DNA from: Desulfobulbus oralis
GTDB lineage: Bacteria > Desulfobacterota > Desulfobulbia > Desulfobulbales > Desulfobulbaceae
Assembly: GCF_002952055.1 (NCBI RefSeq)
Contig: NZ_CP021255.1
Coordinates: 2,364,001 to 2,428,000, forward strand
Length of the DNA stretch: 64,000 nt
Reading direction: 5' to 3'
The notes below the pieces were generated by a model, which searched no databases, was not told where the DNA came from, and saw only the letters and a program-made list of their open reading frames with translations. A program made the translations under genes and the position numbers. This document shows, in pieces, positions 53,656-64,000 of this stretch (positions are counted from its first letter, which is position 1; each line of letters begins with the position of its first letter).

Positions 53656-54054
53656 TTACCATACTTCACAGAGGAGCTCGCCGCCGACATTCGCCCGCCG
53701 CGCAGCCTTGTCTGTCATGACACCCTGGGAAGTGGACAGCACTGCAATACCAAGACCGCTCATCACTTTGGGGATCCTGGTACTTCCTGTATACTGTCGT
53801 CGCCCTGGTTTGCTGATCCGGCGAATTCCCGTAATGACCTGCTCGCTGTGGGGGCCATACTTCAACTGAATCTTCAACACGCCCTGTGGGCCCTCGTTGA
53901 CCGTCTCAAAGCCCTCAATATACCCCTCTTCCTTGAGCACTCTGGCGACGCTGGCCTTCAGTGTGGAAAGCGGCATATCAACGGAGGGGAAATGGGCATT
54001 GCTGGCATTTCTGATACGGGTCAGCATATCTGCCAAAGGGTCATTCATCGACAT
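53656..54054 (-). CDS. rpsH: 30S ribosomal protein S8
   Basis: 132 residues from the ATG at 54054 (GAGG nine bases up); an ATG two codons later is also possible. MNDPLADMLTRIRNAS, and the C-terminal VLSTSQGVMTDKAARR with GGELLCEVW, are diagnostic. Confidence 0.96.
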   Translation of the reverse strand: MSMNDPLADMLTRIRNASNAHFPSVDMPLSTLKASVARVLKEEGYIEGFETVNEGPQGVLKIQLKYGPHSEQVITGIRRISKPGRRQYTGSTRIPKVMSGLGIAVLSTSQGVMTDKAARRANVGGELLCEVW

Positions 54055-54112
54055 GGAAATTATCCTCAAATTTCGTCTTGGTTCAGTCCTGAACAGTCTC
54101 TGGAAGCGGGGC

Positions 54113-54298
54113 TCACCAGCTTGACTTAATCACGCCTGTAACTTCTCCCTGAGAGGCCAGCTTCCGAAAGCACAGGCGGCACATGCCAAACTTGCGATAG
54201 TATGCGCGCGCGCGCCCGCATAGGGGACAGCGGTTATAGGCCCGCACTGCAAATTTCGGTTTGCGAGTTGCCTTGCACATCAACGATTTCTTTGCCAC
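54113..54298 (-). CDS. rpsN: 30S ribosomal protein S14, zinc (short) form
   Basis: 61 residues. Zinc ligands are in [20 protein letters not shown] (CxxC...CxxC). [20 protein letters not shown] opens it. The short zinc-binding form is usual in deltaproteobacteria. Confidence 0.96.
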   Translation of the reverse strand: MAKKSLMCKATRKPKFAVRAYNRCPLCGRARAYYRKFGMCRLCFRKLASQGEVTGVIKSSW

Positions 54299-54336
54299 AG
54301 CACATTCTCCTTACAGGTTTCGGTTACGCACAAGGC

Positions 54337-54879
54337 CTACTTTTTGCGAAAAGGCATGCCAAAGGCATCCAGCAGGGCCCGGGCATGCCCATCCGTTTTG
54401 GCAGTGGTGACAATGGTCACATTGAGGCCGCGTATCTTCTCAATGGTATCGTAGTCAATCTCTGGGAAAATGATATGCTCTGCAATGCCCATGGAAAAGT
54501 TGCCACGCCCGTCAAAACCCCTTGGCGACACTCCCCGAAAATCACGCACCCGCGGCAGGGCGACGTTAATCAGTTTGGAGAGGAAATCATACATCCGGTC
54601 GCGTCGCAGGGTCACGCAGGCCCCTATCGGCATGCCCTGCCGCAGCTTGAAGGTGGCTATCGACTTTTTAGCCCGGGTCACCACTGCCTTCTGACCGGCA
54701 ATGCGTGTCAACTCCCCTACTGCCTGCTCAACTACCTTTGGGTTTTGCACCGCTTCGCCGAGCCCCATGTTAAGAACGATCTTCTCAATTTTAGGGGTTT
54801 CCATGGCGTTCGCGATGCCCAAATTCTTCTGCAGCTCGCCTTTCAGCCGGGTATCATACAACTCTTTTAAGCTTCCCAT
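54337..54879 (-). CDS. rplE: 50S ribosomal protein L5
   Basis: 180 residues from the ATG at 54879; the frame extends 21 codons upstream without homology. [15 protein letters not shown], then [20 protein letters not shown], and [14 protein letters not shown] at the end are diagnostic. Binds 5S rRNA. Confidence 0.97.
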   Translation of the reverse strand: MGSLKELYDTRLKGELQKNLGIANAMETPKIEKIVLNMGLGEAVQNPKVVEQAVGELTRIAGQKAVVTRAKKSIATFKLRQGMPIGACVTLRRDRMYDFLSKLINVALPRVRDFRGVSPRGFDGRGNFSMGIAEHIIFPEIDYDTIEKIRGLNVTIVTTAKTDGHARALLDAFGMPFRKK

Positions 54880-54899
54880 GAAATTCAACCTCAACCCAT

Positions 54900-55238
54900 T
54901 TATTTCTTGGGCGTCTCGATTGTCGCCTGGCACTTCTTGCAAATTCTGACCTTGCTCCCATTGTCAAGCGTCTTGTGCCCTGTCCGCACTGTGGCCGCGC
55001 ATTCAGGACAAACCAGCATAACATTGGAGATATCAATACTGGCTTCACGCTCAACTATCTGCCCTGGCTGATTTGCGCTGCGGGATTTCTGGTGCCTCTT
55101 GATCATATTGATGTGCTCAACCACAACTCTGTGCCCGGCATCTTCAAAACGAAGCACTTTTCCCACCCGGCCCTTATCCTTGCCTGCAATAACCTCTACC
55201 TTATCGTTGACCTTCAGCTTGCTGGACACCTGGCGCAT
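54900..55238 (-). CDS. rplX: 50S ribosomal protein L24 with zinc ribbon
   Basis: 112 residues from the ATG at 55238. The KOW motif is [16 protein letters not shown]. The C-terminus has two cysteine pairs, CPEC and CKKC, a zinc ribbon found in some L24 proteins, including deltaproteobacterial ones. Confidence 0.95.
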   Translation of the reverse strand: MRQVSSKLKVNDKVEVIAGKDKGRVGKVLRFEDAGHRVVVEHINMIKRHQKSRSANQPGQIVEREASIDISNVMLVCPECAATVRTGHKTLDNGSKVRICKKCQATIETPKK

Positions 55239-55276
55239 CACTTCACCTCTGCAATTTCCAAACATAATCAGCGCGC

Positions 55277-55645
55277 TTACAGGACTTCAGGCGCGAGCGA
55301 AATAATTTTCATAAAGCCAAGGCTGCGCAGCTCACGGGCGACCGGACCGAAAATACGGGTTCCAATGGGGTCACCACCAGTCGTCAGCAATACAGCCGCG
55401 TTCTCGTCAAATTTGACCAAGGTATCTTCGGGCCTGGAAAGCGGGGCCACCGTGCGAACCACAACGGCATTGAGTACATCGCCTTTCTTCACTTTCGCAT
55501 GGGGAATGGCCTCTTTGACCGTCACGACAATAATATCCCCAATGCTGGCGTAGCGCTTCCGGGTGCCACCCAGTACCCGCACACACAATACCCGGCGGGC
55601 CCCGGAATTATCCGCCACGTTCAAAACAGTCTCTGTCTGGATCAT
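55277..55645 (-). CDS. rplN: 50S ribosomal protein L14
   Basis: 122 residues. [20 protein letters not shown], then [20 protein letters not shown], and [20 protein letters not shown] are diagnostic. Confidence 0.98.
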   Translation of the reverse strand: MIQTETVLNVADNSGARRVLCVRVLGGTRKRYASIGDIIVVTVKEAIPHAKVKKGDVLNAVVVRTVAPLSRPEDTLVKFDENAAVLLTTGGDPIGTRIFGPVARELRSLGFMKIISLAPEVL

Positions 55646-55687
55646 GGTTTCACCAATCTCATCTCACTGTTGCACGATACCCATCTG

Positions 55688-55945
55688 TCAGGCGGCCCGC
55701 TCAAGCACAGACCGTACCAACCAGCGTTTTCTCTTCGAAAGCGGCCGGCACTCTTCAATAAGGACGCGATCGCCTACCTGACACTGATTGTTCGTATCAT
55801 GCGCCATATACTTCGCACGTCTGCGCACGTACTTCCTGTAAAGTTTGTGGAGTACCCTGCGCTCGACCAAAATCACAACAGTCTTGTCCATACTGTTGCT
55901 CACTACCACGCCTCGGCGCGTCTTCTTCACATTTTCTGTACTCAT
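55688..55945 (-). CDS. rpsQ: 30S ribosomal protein S17
   Basis: 85 residues. [20 protein letters not shown], then [15 protein letters not shown], and [20 protein letters not shown] are diagnostic. Confidence 0.97.
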   Translation of the reverse strand: MSTENVKKTRRGVVVSNSMDKTVVILVERRVLHKLYRKYVRRRAKYMAHDTNNQCQVGDRVLIEECRPLSKRKRWLVRSVLERAA

Positions 55946-55977
55946 TGCAAAACCTTTAAGAGGTAAGTGGCGGCGAA

Positions 55978-56169
55978 TTACTGCTGATTGGCTTTTTGCG
56001 CCAGAAAGGTCTGAACACGGGCAATATCCTTCTTTATACGGGACAGTTGCGCCGGATTGTCCAGGCGACGAATACCATGTTGAAAACGCAGCTTAAAAAG
56101 CGACTCGCGTAACTCCCGATCCTTTATCTGCAGTTCTGCAACAGAAAGATCCTTTAAGTTCTGGCTCAT
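55978..56169 (-). CDS. rpmC: 50S ribosomal protein L29
   Basis: 63 residues. [20 protein letters not shown], then [20 protein letters not shown], are typical of this helical protein. It overlaps rplP by four bases. Confidence 0.96.
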   Translation of the reverse strand: MSQNLKDLSVAELQIKDRELRESLFKLRFQHGIRRLDNPAQLSRIKKDIARVQTFLAQKANQQ

Positions 56170-56582
56170 ATACCCTCACTCTTGCTCACTATTGCAGTTG
56201 GAAACGGCAACTTGTAACTTGCCAGGCGCAGAGCTTCAACCGCGAGTTCCTCCGGGACCCCCCGCAGCTCATACAGCATCTTACCCGGCTTGACCACTGC
56301 AACCCAATGATCAGGAACCCCCTTACCCTTGCCCATGCGGGTTTCAGCCGGTTTCTTGGTAATGGGTTTGTCCGGGAAGATGCGAATCCATAAAGCGCCG
56401 CCGCGACGGACTTTGCGGTTGATGGCAATACGGGCGGCTTCAATTTGCTGGGCGGTCAGCTTGCCGCACTCCATGGCCTTCAGACCGAAATCGCCAAAGC
56501 TGATTTCTTCGCCGCGCTGCGCCGCACCGCGCATCCGACCCTTGAACTGTTTTCTATGCTTAACCTTACGCGGGCTTAACAT
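56166..56582 (-). CDS. rplP: 50S ribosomal protein L16
   Basis: 138 residues. [39 protein letters not shown] and [19 protein letters not shown] are diagnostic. Confidence 0.98.
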   Translation of the reverse strand: MLSPRKVKHRKQFKGRMRGAAQRGEEISFGDFGLKAMECGKLTAQQIEAARIAINRKVRRGGALWIRIFPDKPITKKPAETRMGKGKGVPDHWVAVVKPGKMLYELRGVPEELAVEALRLASYKLPFPTAIVSKSEGI

Positions 56583-56623
56583 ATGTCTATCCTCTCTGAA
56601 TAAAACCCATCACTCGCAGCAAC

Positions 56624-57298
56624 TCATGCAGCCACTGCCGACTGCGCTTCACGCTGGGGCGCTTCGTTTGCGTCAGCCAGTATCTCGCCTTTGAATATCC
56701 AGACCTTGACTCCAATAATGCCATAGGTGGTCCGGGCGACAGCCAGGCCATAATCGATGTCCGCACGCAGTGTGTGCAAAGGCACACGCCCCTCCTTAAA
56801 CCATTCCGTCCTGGACATTTCCGCACCGCCCAGGCGACCGGAGCAGGACACTTTGATACCCTGGGCCCCAAAACGCAAGGCCGAGTTGATCGACTTCTTC
56901 ATGGCCCGGCGAAAAGCTATGCGCTTCTCCAACTGCTGGGCGATGCTTTCCGCCACAAGCTGTGCATCGGCCTCGGGCCGGCGAACTTCCTGAATGTCAA
57001 TGAGGAAGGGGCGCTTGAATTCCTGATCCAGTCCCTTCTTGAGGTTCTCTATCTCGGCGCCTTTCTTGCCTATGATCACGCCGGGGCGCGCTGCGAACAG
57101 CTTGATCTTGACCTTATCACCGGTGCGCTCAACCATGATCTGGGAGATGCCGGCATGATACAGCCGCTTCTTGAGATAGGCGCGCACCCTTTGATCTTCA
57201 TTCAGATTCGCTGCATAGCCCTTATCAGCGTACCATACCGATTCCCATGACCGGGTAATGTTAAGCCGCAAACCGATGGGATTAACTTTCTGACCCAA
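56624..57298 (-). CDS. rpsC: 30S ribosomal protein S3
   Basis: 224 residues. [22 protein letters not shown] domain with [21 protein letters not shown]-terminal [20 protein letters not shown]. It has an extended Ala-rich end. Confidence 0.98.
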   Translation of the reverse strand: MGQKVNPIGLRLNITRSWESVWYADKGYAANLNEDQRVRAYLKKRLYHAGISQIMVERTGDKVKIKLFAARPGVIIGKKGAEIENLKKGLDQEFKRPFLIDIQEVRRPEADAQLVAESIAQQLEKRIAFRRAMKKSINSALRFGAQGIKVSCSGRLGGAEMSRTEWFKEGRVPLHTLRADIDYGLAVARTTYGIIGVKVWIFKGEILADANEAPQREAQSAVAA

Positions 57299-57348
57299 GA
57301 TGTCCTCCGTGCACTTCTGCTAAATTAGGAACCACTTCGTCCTTGCCG

Positions 57349-57681
57349 TTATTTCTCGTCAACAACCACCGTTATATGGCTTGAACGCTTCAGAATACGA
57401 TTGGCCCGGCCCTGCGCGCGCGGACTGAAGCGCTTCAGCATAGGCCCGCCGTCAATCAGTATCTGCTTGACATACAGCGTATCCACATCGACTGTATCAA
57501 CCTGATCGGCATTGGCAATAGCCGAGGCCAGCACCTTACGAATAATGCCAGCACCCTTTTTAGGCATAAAACGCAGGGTGGTCAAAGCATCTTCCACACC
57601 CATGCCGCGAACAACATCGGCCACCAGACGAGCTTTTTGCGGAGAAAGGCGAATGTATTTCGCAACGGCCTTAATTTCCAT
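57349..57681 (-). CDS. rplV: 50S ribosomal protein L22
   Basis: 110 residues. [20 protein letters not shown] and the loop [20 protein letters not shown] are diagnostic. Confidence 0.97.
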   Translation of the reverse strand: MEIKAVAKYIRLSPQKARLVADVVRGMGVEDALTTLRFMPKKGAGIIRKVLASAIANADQVDTVDVDTLYVKQILIDGGPMLKRFSPRAQGRANRILKRSSHITVVVDEK

Positions 57682-57709
57682 AATCTACCTCCTCGTATCC
57701 CCTGCAGCT

Positions 57710-57982
57710 CTATTTCGCCTTTTTATCGGAGGCATGACCGTAAAATGTCCTGGTCGGTGAGAACTCGCCCAGCTTGTGGCCCACCATATTTTCCGTGACA
57801 TAGACAGGGATGAACTTGTTACCGTTATGCACCGCAAAAGTCAACCCGACCATTTCAGGAACAATATCGGAGCGGCGCGACCAGGTTTTTATCACCTTGC
57901 GCGAACCACTTTCCTGTGCCGCTTCAACCTTGCTCAACAGGTGATCATCCACAAATGGGCCCTTTTTGATGGAACGTGCCAT
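57710..57982 (-). CDS. rpsS: 30S ribosomal protein S19
   Basis: 90 residues. [20 protein letters not shown], then [20 protein letters not shown], and [19 protein letters not shown] are diagnostic. Confidence 0.98.
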   Translation of the reverse strand: MARSIKKGPFVDDHLLSKVEAAQESGSRKVIKTWSRRSDIVPEMVGLTFAVHNGNKFIPVYVTENMVGHKLGEFSPTRTFYGHASDKKAK

Positions 57983-57999
57983 AATTTCTCTCTCCGCTC

Positions 58000-58821
58000 C
58001 TAATTCCGTTTCTTGACGATATCTCGATCAGCAGTCCTGCGGGTTTTGGTCTTAAAGCCCTTGCTCGGCGTGCCCCAGGGCGAGCAGGGATGCCGGCCGC
58101 CGGAACTCTTGCCTTCACCGCCGCCCATTGGATGATCCACCGGGTTCATGGCCACGCCCCGCACCGAAGGCCGGATGCCATGCCAGCGTGCACGCCCGGC
58201 CTTGCCCATCTTCTGGCTCCCATACTCAGTATTCCCCACCTGGCCGATACAGGCACGACAGTCCTTGCTAAAACGGCGCACCTCACCGGAAGGCAACTTG
58301 ACCAGGACATGATTGCCATCCTTGGCCATCAACTGGGCGGCAGATCCTGCAGAGCGCACCATCTGCGCGCCCTTGCCGATTTTCATTTCAATATTGTGAA
58401 TAACGGTTCCCAGAGGGATATTGAACATCGGCAGGCAATTGCCAAGTTTGATATCGGCTTCAGGCCCTGACACGACCGTATCGCCAACTGCAAGGCCGTT
58501 GGGAGCGAGAATATACGTCTTCTCTCCATCCGCGTAGTTGAGCAGTGCCAGATTGGCGGAGCGGTTTGGATCATACTCTATGGCCACAACCCGGGCAGGA
58601 ATACCATTCTTATCGCGCTTCCAGTCGACAATTCTATATTTACGCTTATGTCCGCCGCCATTGTGGCGTGCCGTTACCCGGCCATAGTTATTACGGCCTC
58701 CGGTTTTCTGCAGCGGCGCCAGCAGACTTTTTTCAGGATCTTTGCGTGTAAGCACATCCTGTGCCAACGAAACGTAGTGCCGCTTGCCCGGTGAAGTCGG
58801 TTTATGGATTTTGATAGCCAT
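58000..58821 (-). CDS. rplB: 50S ribosomal protein L2
   Basis: 273 residues. [40 protein letters not shown] and [17 protein letters not shown] are diagnostic. The conserved peptidyl-transferase-proximal histidine lies in [10 protein letters not shown]. Confidence 0.98.
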   Translation of the reverse strand: MAIKIHKPTSPGKRHYVSLAQDVLTRKDPEKSLLAPLQKTGGRNNYGRVTARHNGGGHKRKYRIVDWKRDKNGIPARVVAIEYDPNRSANLALLNYADGEKTYILAPNGLAVGDTVVSGPEADIKLGNCLPMFNIPLGTVIHNIEMKIGKGAQMVRSAGSAAQLMAKDGNHVLVKLPSGEVRRFSKDCRACIGQVGNTEYGSQKMGKAGRARWHGIRPSVRGVAMNPVDHPMGGGEGKSSGGRHPCSPWGTPSKGFKTKTRRTADRDIVKKRN

Positions 58822-58863
58822 TGTCTTTTCTGCCTTCTACGCTGAATACCTGAGAAAAGTGAG

Positions 58864-59154
58864 TTACAGATTTTCCAGAAAGTTGATTTTTCCTTCTGCA
58901 AGTGTAACGTACGCTTTCTTCCAGTCACTCGTTTTGCCAATCGAGCGGATGCCCACTCGTTTCTTTTTACCTCTCACATGGGCTGTGGCAACCTTTGCAA
59001 CTTTGACCTTGAAAAGCTTTTCCACTGCTGCCTTGATCTGAATCTTGTTGGCAGTGCCAGCCACAGTGAAGACAACCGTATTCTGGGTTTCCTGTAACTT
59101 GTTACCCTTCTCGGTCAGGCGAGACTTTTTAATGACATCATACAAGGTATTCAT
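58864..59154 (-). CDS. rplW: 50S ribosomal protein L23
   Basis: 96 residues. YDVIKKSRLTEKGNKLQET, then VFTVAGTANKIQIKAAVEKL and RGKKKRVGIRSIGKTSDWKK, are diagnostic. It overlaps rplD by four bases. Confidence 0.96.
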   Translation of the reverse strand: MNTLYDVIKKSRLTEKGNKLQETQNTVVFTVAGTANKIQIKAAVEKLFKVKVAKVATAHVRGKKKRVGIRSIGKTSDWKKAYVTLAEGKINFLENL

Positions 59155-59774
59155 ACGGTCAGTCTCCGTTCGATCCCGTCAAGGCTGGCCTGCAGCAACA
59201 TGAGTTTGTCGTACTTCAAAATATCGTAGACATTCAAGCCAGCAACTGGCAGCACCTTGACGCCAATCACATTTCGAGATGAAAGATCAAGATTTTTTTC
59301 CATTGCCTCGACAACAATGAGGCAGTTATCTGCAGCCAGTCTTTTCATGGTTGCAACGAAGTCCTTCGTTTTCACCGCTGGCATCTCGAACTTGTCCAGT
59401 ACGAGCAGCTTCCCCTCCTGATTGCGGGCGCTCATTGCCATCCGCAGTGCCAGTTTTCTGACCTTTTTCGGCAGGCTATAGGCATAGTCGCGGGGCTTGG
59501 GGCCAAAAACGGTGCCACCACCGCGCCACAGAGGAGACGTACGACTCCCGGACCGCGCACGACCGGTCCCCTTCTGGCGCCAGGGCTTGACACCGCCGCC
59601 ACTGATTTCACCCTTGCACCTGGTGCTGGCATTGCCGCTGCGCCGGGCCGCACGCTGCATGCACACGACCTCGTGCAGGATGCCTGGGTTCACCTCAATA
59701 TTGAACAGTGCGTCGTTGAGATCAACTTCCCCAACCTTCTCGGCGCGTGTATTCAGTACATTGCAAACAGCCAT
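59151..59774 (-). CDS. rplD: 50S ribosomal protein L4
   Basis: 207 residues from the ATG at 59774 with AAGGAG; the frame continues seven codons up. The loop region SGGGVKPWRQKGTGRARSGS and WRGGGTVFGPKPRDYAYSLP are diagnostic. In other bacteria L4 autoregulates the S10 operon; no leader was verified here. Confidence 0.97.
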   Translation of the reverse strand: MAVCNVLNTRAEKVGEVDLNDALFNIEVNPGILHEVVCMQRAARRSGNASTRCKGEISGGGVKPWRQKGTGRARSGSRTSPLWRGGGTVFGPKPRDYAYSLPKKVRKLALRMAMSARNQEGKLLVLDKFEMPAVKTKDFVATMKRLAADNCLIVVEAMEKNLDLSSRNVIGVKVLPVAGLNVYDILKYDKLMLLQASLDGIERRLTV

Positions 59775-59797
59775 CTCAATCTCCTTGCACGACAAAC

Positions 59798-60433
59798 TTA
59801 AGCAGCGATGCTGTAGATATTCAGGAGACCGTTTTTGGCACCTGGCACCGCACCATGCACCAATAAAAAGTGTCCCTCGCGAATATCGACAATCTTCAGG
59901 TTTTTCTGCGTCACCCGCTCGTTGCCCATCCGGCCCGGCAACCGCAGTCCCTTCAAAACACGGGACGGCCAGGCACTACTGCCAATGGAGCCGGGAGCAC
60001 GATGGAAGTTCGAACCGTGCGTATCACGCCCCCCCTTGAAACCATGACGTCTGACCACCCCCTGAAAGCCCCGGCCCTTGCTGACGCCGCTAATATTGAC
60101 CTTATCACCTATTTTAAACAGCGTGGATACGGCCAATTCCTGCCCCACTGCAAGCTCGTTATCCGGCTGTACACGAAATTCACGAACATGATAAAATCCG
60201 TGCTCTAATCCGGCCCGCTTGCAGTGGCCAGCCTCAGCCCTGGTGATACGCGACTGCCTGCGCGGCAGGAAGCCCAGCTGAACCGCGTCATATCCTTCCT
60301 TTTCAGCGGTTTTTCGCTGCAATACCACACATGGGCCTGCCTCTATGACTGTCACGGGAATGGCATGGCCATTTTCGTCGTACACCCGGGTCATGCCTAT
60401 TTTTCTCCCCAGAATACCAGCTGTCTTTGGCAT
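59798..60433 (-). CDS. rplC: 50S ribosomal protein L3
   Basis: 211 residues. GILGRKIGMTRVYDENGHAI, KGRGFQGVVRRHGFKGG and RAPGSIGSSAWPSRVLKGLR are diagnostic. Confidence 0.98.
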   Translation of the reverse strand: MPKTAGILGRKIGMTRVYDENGHAIPVTVIEAGPCVVLQRKTAEKEGYDAVQLGFLPRRQSRITRAEAGHCKRAGLEHGFYHVREFRVQPDNELAVGQELAVSTLFKIGDKVNISGVSKGRGFQGVVRRHGFKGGRDTHGSNFHRAPGSIGSSAWPSRVLKGLRLPGRMGNERVTQKNLKIVDIREGHFLLVHGAVPGAKNGLLNIYSIAA

Positions 60434-60491
60434 CGCTTTCTACCTGAATCTTTCGTTTGATTGTCGTGCTCTTGCCCGGTCAGGCGTAAGC

Positions 60492-60806
60492 TCAAGGCAA
60501 TTTGATCTCCACATCCACACCGGCGGACAGCTCCAGCTTCATCAGGGAATCAATCGTCTGCTGTGTTGGTTCCAGAATATCCAGCAGCCGGCGATGCGTC
60601 CGCATTTCAAACTGTTCACGGGACTTCTTATCCACATGGGGGGATCGGAGTACTGTATACTTGTTGACACTGGTCGGCAGGGGTATCGGCCCCACAACAG
60701 TGGCTCCGGTTCTCCGCGCCGTCTCAACAATCTCCCTCGTCGAAAGGTCCAGAAGTTTGTGGTCATAGCCTTTCAGGCGGATCCGGATTTTGTCTGCAGG
60801 AATCAT
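60492..60806 (-). CDS. rpsJ: 30S ribosomal protein S10
   Basis: 104 residues. [20 protein letters not shown], then [20 protein letters not shown], and [20 protein letters not shown] are diagnostic. It starts ten bases after the tuf stop, so the str and S10 blocks are joined. Confidence 0.98.
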   Translation of the reverse strand: MIPADKIRIRLKGYDHKLLDLSTREIVETARRTGATVVGPIPLPTSVNKYTVLRSPHVDKKSREQFEMRTHRRLLDILEPTQQTIDSLMKLELSAGVDVEIKLP

Positions 60807-60816
60807 GAATAACGCC

Positions 60817-62007
<1,191 letters not shown>

Positions 62008-62044
62008 TCTGAATACCTCTTTCAGAAAATCTTCTTTCCACCCA

Positions 62045-64000
62045 TCAGACCACGCCCCGGATCTTTTGAATTATCGCTTCTGCTCGCCTTGCGGGGACTT
62101 CGGCGAACTCGCTGAATTGCATGCTGAAGGTCGCCCGGCCCTGGGTACTGGACCTGAGTTCCGTCGAGTAGCCGAACATCTCGGCCAGAGGGACCTTGGC
62201 ATCAACGACCTGTACGCCTTTGCCGGCGTCAAGACTGAGGATCTGAGCTCCCTTCCGATTCAGATCATTGATCACATCCCCCAGATATTCATCCGGAGTT
62301 ATAATCTCAAGCCGCATTATCGGCTCCAGCAACACCGCAGCAGCCTCGGCAGCAGCCCGGCTGCACGCCACCGTGGCAGCAATGCCAAAAGCCATCTCCG
62401 TGGACTTTTCCTCGTCGTAGGAACCGCCCACCAACAGGGCCTTCACATCAATCAGGGGATAACCAACCAGGGGGCCGGACTCCAGGCTGTCCAGAACAGC
62501 TTTCCGTATAGCCTCAAGGTAGAGTGCGGGAATTTCCCCCTCGTCAACCAAAATCTCAAAGCTGTTACCCTGACCTTTCTCGCCTGGAACCAGCTCGATT
62601 TTTACGTGCCCGTACTGCTCTTTGCCCCCGAGCGGAGTCTCGAACCGCTCTTCAGCCTGTGCCGGGCGCGTTATGGATTCCCGGTAGGAAACCTGCGGCT
62701 CGCCCACATTCGCCTCGACCTTGAACTCGCGGGCCAGCCGGTCCACAACAACTTCAAGATGCAGCTCACCCATCCCTGAAATGATCGTCTGACCGGTATC
62801 CTCACTGACCGAAACACGAAAACCGGGATCTTCCCTGGCAATTTCGGCCAGACTTTTTTTCAGACGTTCTTCATCCGCCTTGGTTTTGGCTTCTATGGCG
62901 ATACCAATCACGGGCTCGGGAAAGGCGATATTTTCCAGGACAATACTGTCGTCCGCCTCACAGAGCGTGTCCCCTGTCCGAGTAAATTTCAGCCCAACCA
63001 CGGCCCCGATCTCACCAGCCCCGAGCTGCCGCACCTCCTCGCGTTTGTTGGCATGCAGCTTCAACAGCTTGGACAGCTTCTCCGTCTTTTTCTGGCGCGG
63101 ATTGAAGAACTTCTGTCCAAGTCCCAGCACGCCGGAGTAAACGCGAACAAAGGCCAGACTGCCGACAAAGGCATCACTTTGCAGCTTAAACACCAGGGCA
63201 CTCAGTTTTTCTTTCGGATCAGCCCTGCGCAGCACTCTTTGCCCCTGAGGCCCCATCCCCTCCACTGGTGGAATATCCAGGGGGGAAGGCAAATAACGAA
63301 CGACCGCATCAAGCAGGGGCTGAATCCCCTTGTTCTTGAAGGCGGATCCGCACAGCACAGGGACAAGTTTCAACGCCAGAGTAGCCTTTCTCAAGGCTGC
63401 ATGAATCTCATCAGGACTGATTTCCTGATCGCTGAGATATTTCTCCATGAGCTTCTCATCAAAGTCGGCCAACTTTTCGAGAAGCTGCATTCTGGCGGCC
63501 GATGATGCATCCCGATAGGCATCGGGGATAGGTTCTTCCAGCACTGTCTGCCCCAAGGACTCTTCCGTGAAGCGCAGAAGGCGCTGTGCAGGCAGATCAA
63601 TTACCCCAAAAAAGACGTCCTCGCTGCCAGCGGGCAGCGTAATCGCAACCGGCGACGCCCCCAGCCGGCGCTCCATTTCGGCGATACATCCTGTAAAGGA
63701 TGCACCCACCCGGTCCATCTTGTTTACAAAGGCGATGCGGGGCACATGATACTTGTCCGCCTGGCGCCATACCGTCTCGGACTGCGGCTCGACGCCACCG
63801 ACAGCACAGAACACGGCGACAGCACCATCCAGAACCCGCAGACACCGCTCGACTTCGACAGTGAAGTCTACATGCCCGGGCGTGTCTATAATATTGATCT
63901 GATGATCCGCCCAAAAGCATGTCGTTGCAGCAGAGGTAATGGTAATCCCCCTCTCCTGCTCCTGTTCCATCCAGTCCATGACCGCCGTTCCGTCATGAAC
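62045..64000 (-). CDS. fusA: Elongation factor G (5' end beyond window)
   Basis: Partial. The frame is open to the last base of the window; the N-terminal P-loop is outside. Visible parts are [21 protein letters not shown]3 [11 protein letters not shown] and G4 AFVNKMDR, then domains II to V ending [19 protein letters not shown] and IQKIRGVV. An internal ATG at 63979 should not be taken as the start. It translocates tRNA and mRNA and, with RRF, recycles ribosomes. Confidence 0.97.
   Translation of the reverse strand, partial: VHDGTAVMDWMEQEQERGITITSAATTCFWADHQINIIDTPGHVDFTVEVERCLRVLDGAVAVFCAVGGVEPQSETVWRQADKYHVPRIAFVNKMDRVGASFTGCIAEMERRLGASPVAITLPAGSEDVFFGVIDLPAQRLLRFTEESLGQTVLEEPIPDAYRDASSAARMQLLEKLADFDEKLMEKYLSDQEISPDEIHAALRKATLALKLVPVLCGSAFKNKGIQPLLDAVVRYLPSPLDIPPVEGMGPQGQRVLRRADPKEKLSALVFKLQSDAFVGSLAFVRVYSGVLGLGQKFFNPRQKKTEKLSKLLKLHANKREEVRQLGAGEIGAVVGLKFTRTGDTLCEADDSIVLENIAFPEPVIGIAIEAKTKADEERLKKSLAEIAREDPGFRVSVSEDTGQTIISGMGELHLEVVVDRLAREFKVEANVGEPQVSYRESITRPAQAEERFETPLGGKEQYGHVKIELVPGEKGQGNSFEILVDEGEIPALYLEAIRKAVLDSLESGPLVGYPLIDVKALLVGGSYDEEKSTEMAFGIAATVACSRAAAEAAAVLLEPIMRLEIITPDEYLGDVINDLNRKGAQILSLDAGKGVQVVDAKVPLAEMFGYSTELRSSTQGRATFSMQFSEFAEVPARRAEAIIQKIRGVV

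Overview
This window looks like the chromosome of a GC-rich, anaerobic deltaproteobacterium. A Desulfobulbaceae/Desulfobulbus-like sulfate reducer is my best guess. It rests on the overall gene order (dxr-rseP-tsaB-ispG-proS-relA), the NikKMLQO-type nickel ECF transporter, the zinc-ribbon version of L24 and the abundant IS scars. The taxon is inference; no 16S gene is present.

Layout. Positions 1-6000 carry an exported protein of unknown role, a decayed YitT-like membrane gene, upp, and two tandem paralogous exported proteins with a near-identical front half and divergent AT-rich back halves. Positions 6267-9841 hold a nickel uptake operon (nikK-nikM-nikL-nikQ-nikO, minus strand), bracketed by two copies of an ~83-bp repeat. 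Positions 10100-18600 are mostly housekeeping: a VanY-like peptidase, a small protein-mpl-tilS operon, a SEC-C protein, tRNA-Pro(CGG), HU, an XRE-like regulator, and an IclR regulator coupled to ubiX.

Positions 18661-30796 are an inserted accessory island. It is bracketed by a 216/219-bp direct repeat of the ubiX 3' end and is full of broken IS630, IS3 and IS30 genes. It carries a sigma-54 activator, a good -24/-12 promoter candidate, a two-permease/two-ATPase importer with a small membrane protein and a binding protein, and a divergently placed MmsA-family CoA-acylating aldehyde dehydrogenase. Together these look like an inducible uptake-and-oxidation cassette for a small organic solute. An organosulfonate or a C3/C4 semialdehyde precursor is possible, but the substrate is not readable from sequence. 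The two ATPases have complementary lesions that all map to one of the two composite ATP sites.

Positions 31072-43768 form a long minus-strand run. It begins with rph and an Smr-domain gene, between which an exact 459-bp tandem duplication has created a third, chimeric rph-smr ORF. It continues with a RelA-like (p)ppGpp synthetase with a degenerate HD domain, proS, ispG, tsaB, rseP, dxr, cdsA, uppS, frr and pyrH, followed by tsf and rpsB. From 45801 to the end lies the S10/spc/alpha ribosomal superoperon on the minus strand, from partial fusA and tuf through rpsJ...secY, map, infA, rpmJ, rpsM, rpsK, rpsD, rpoA and rplQ, ending in a strong terminator. It is ordinary apart from the absence of adk between secY and map.
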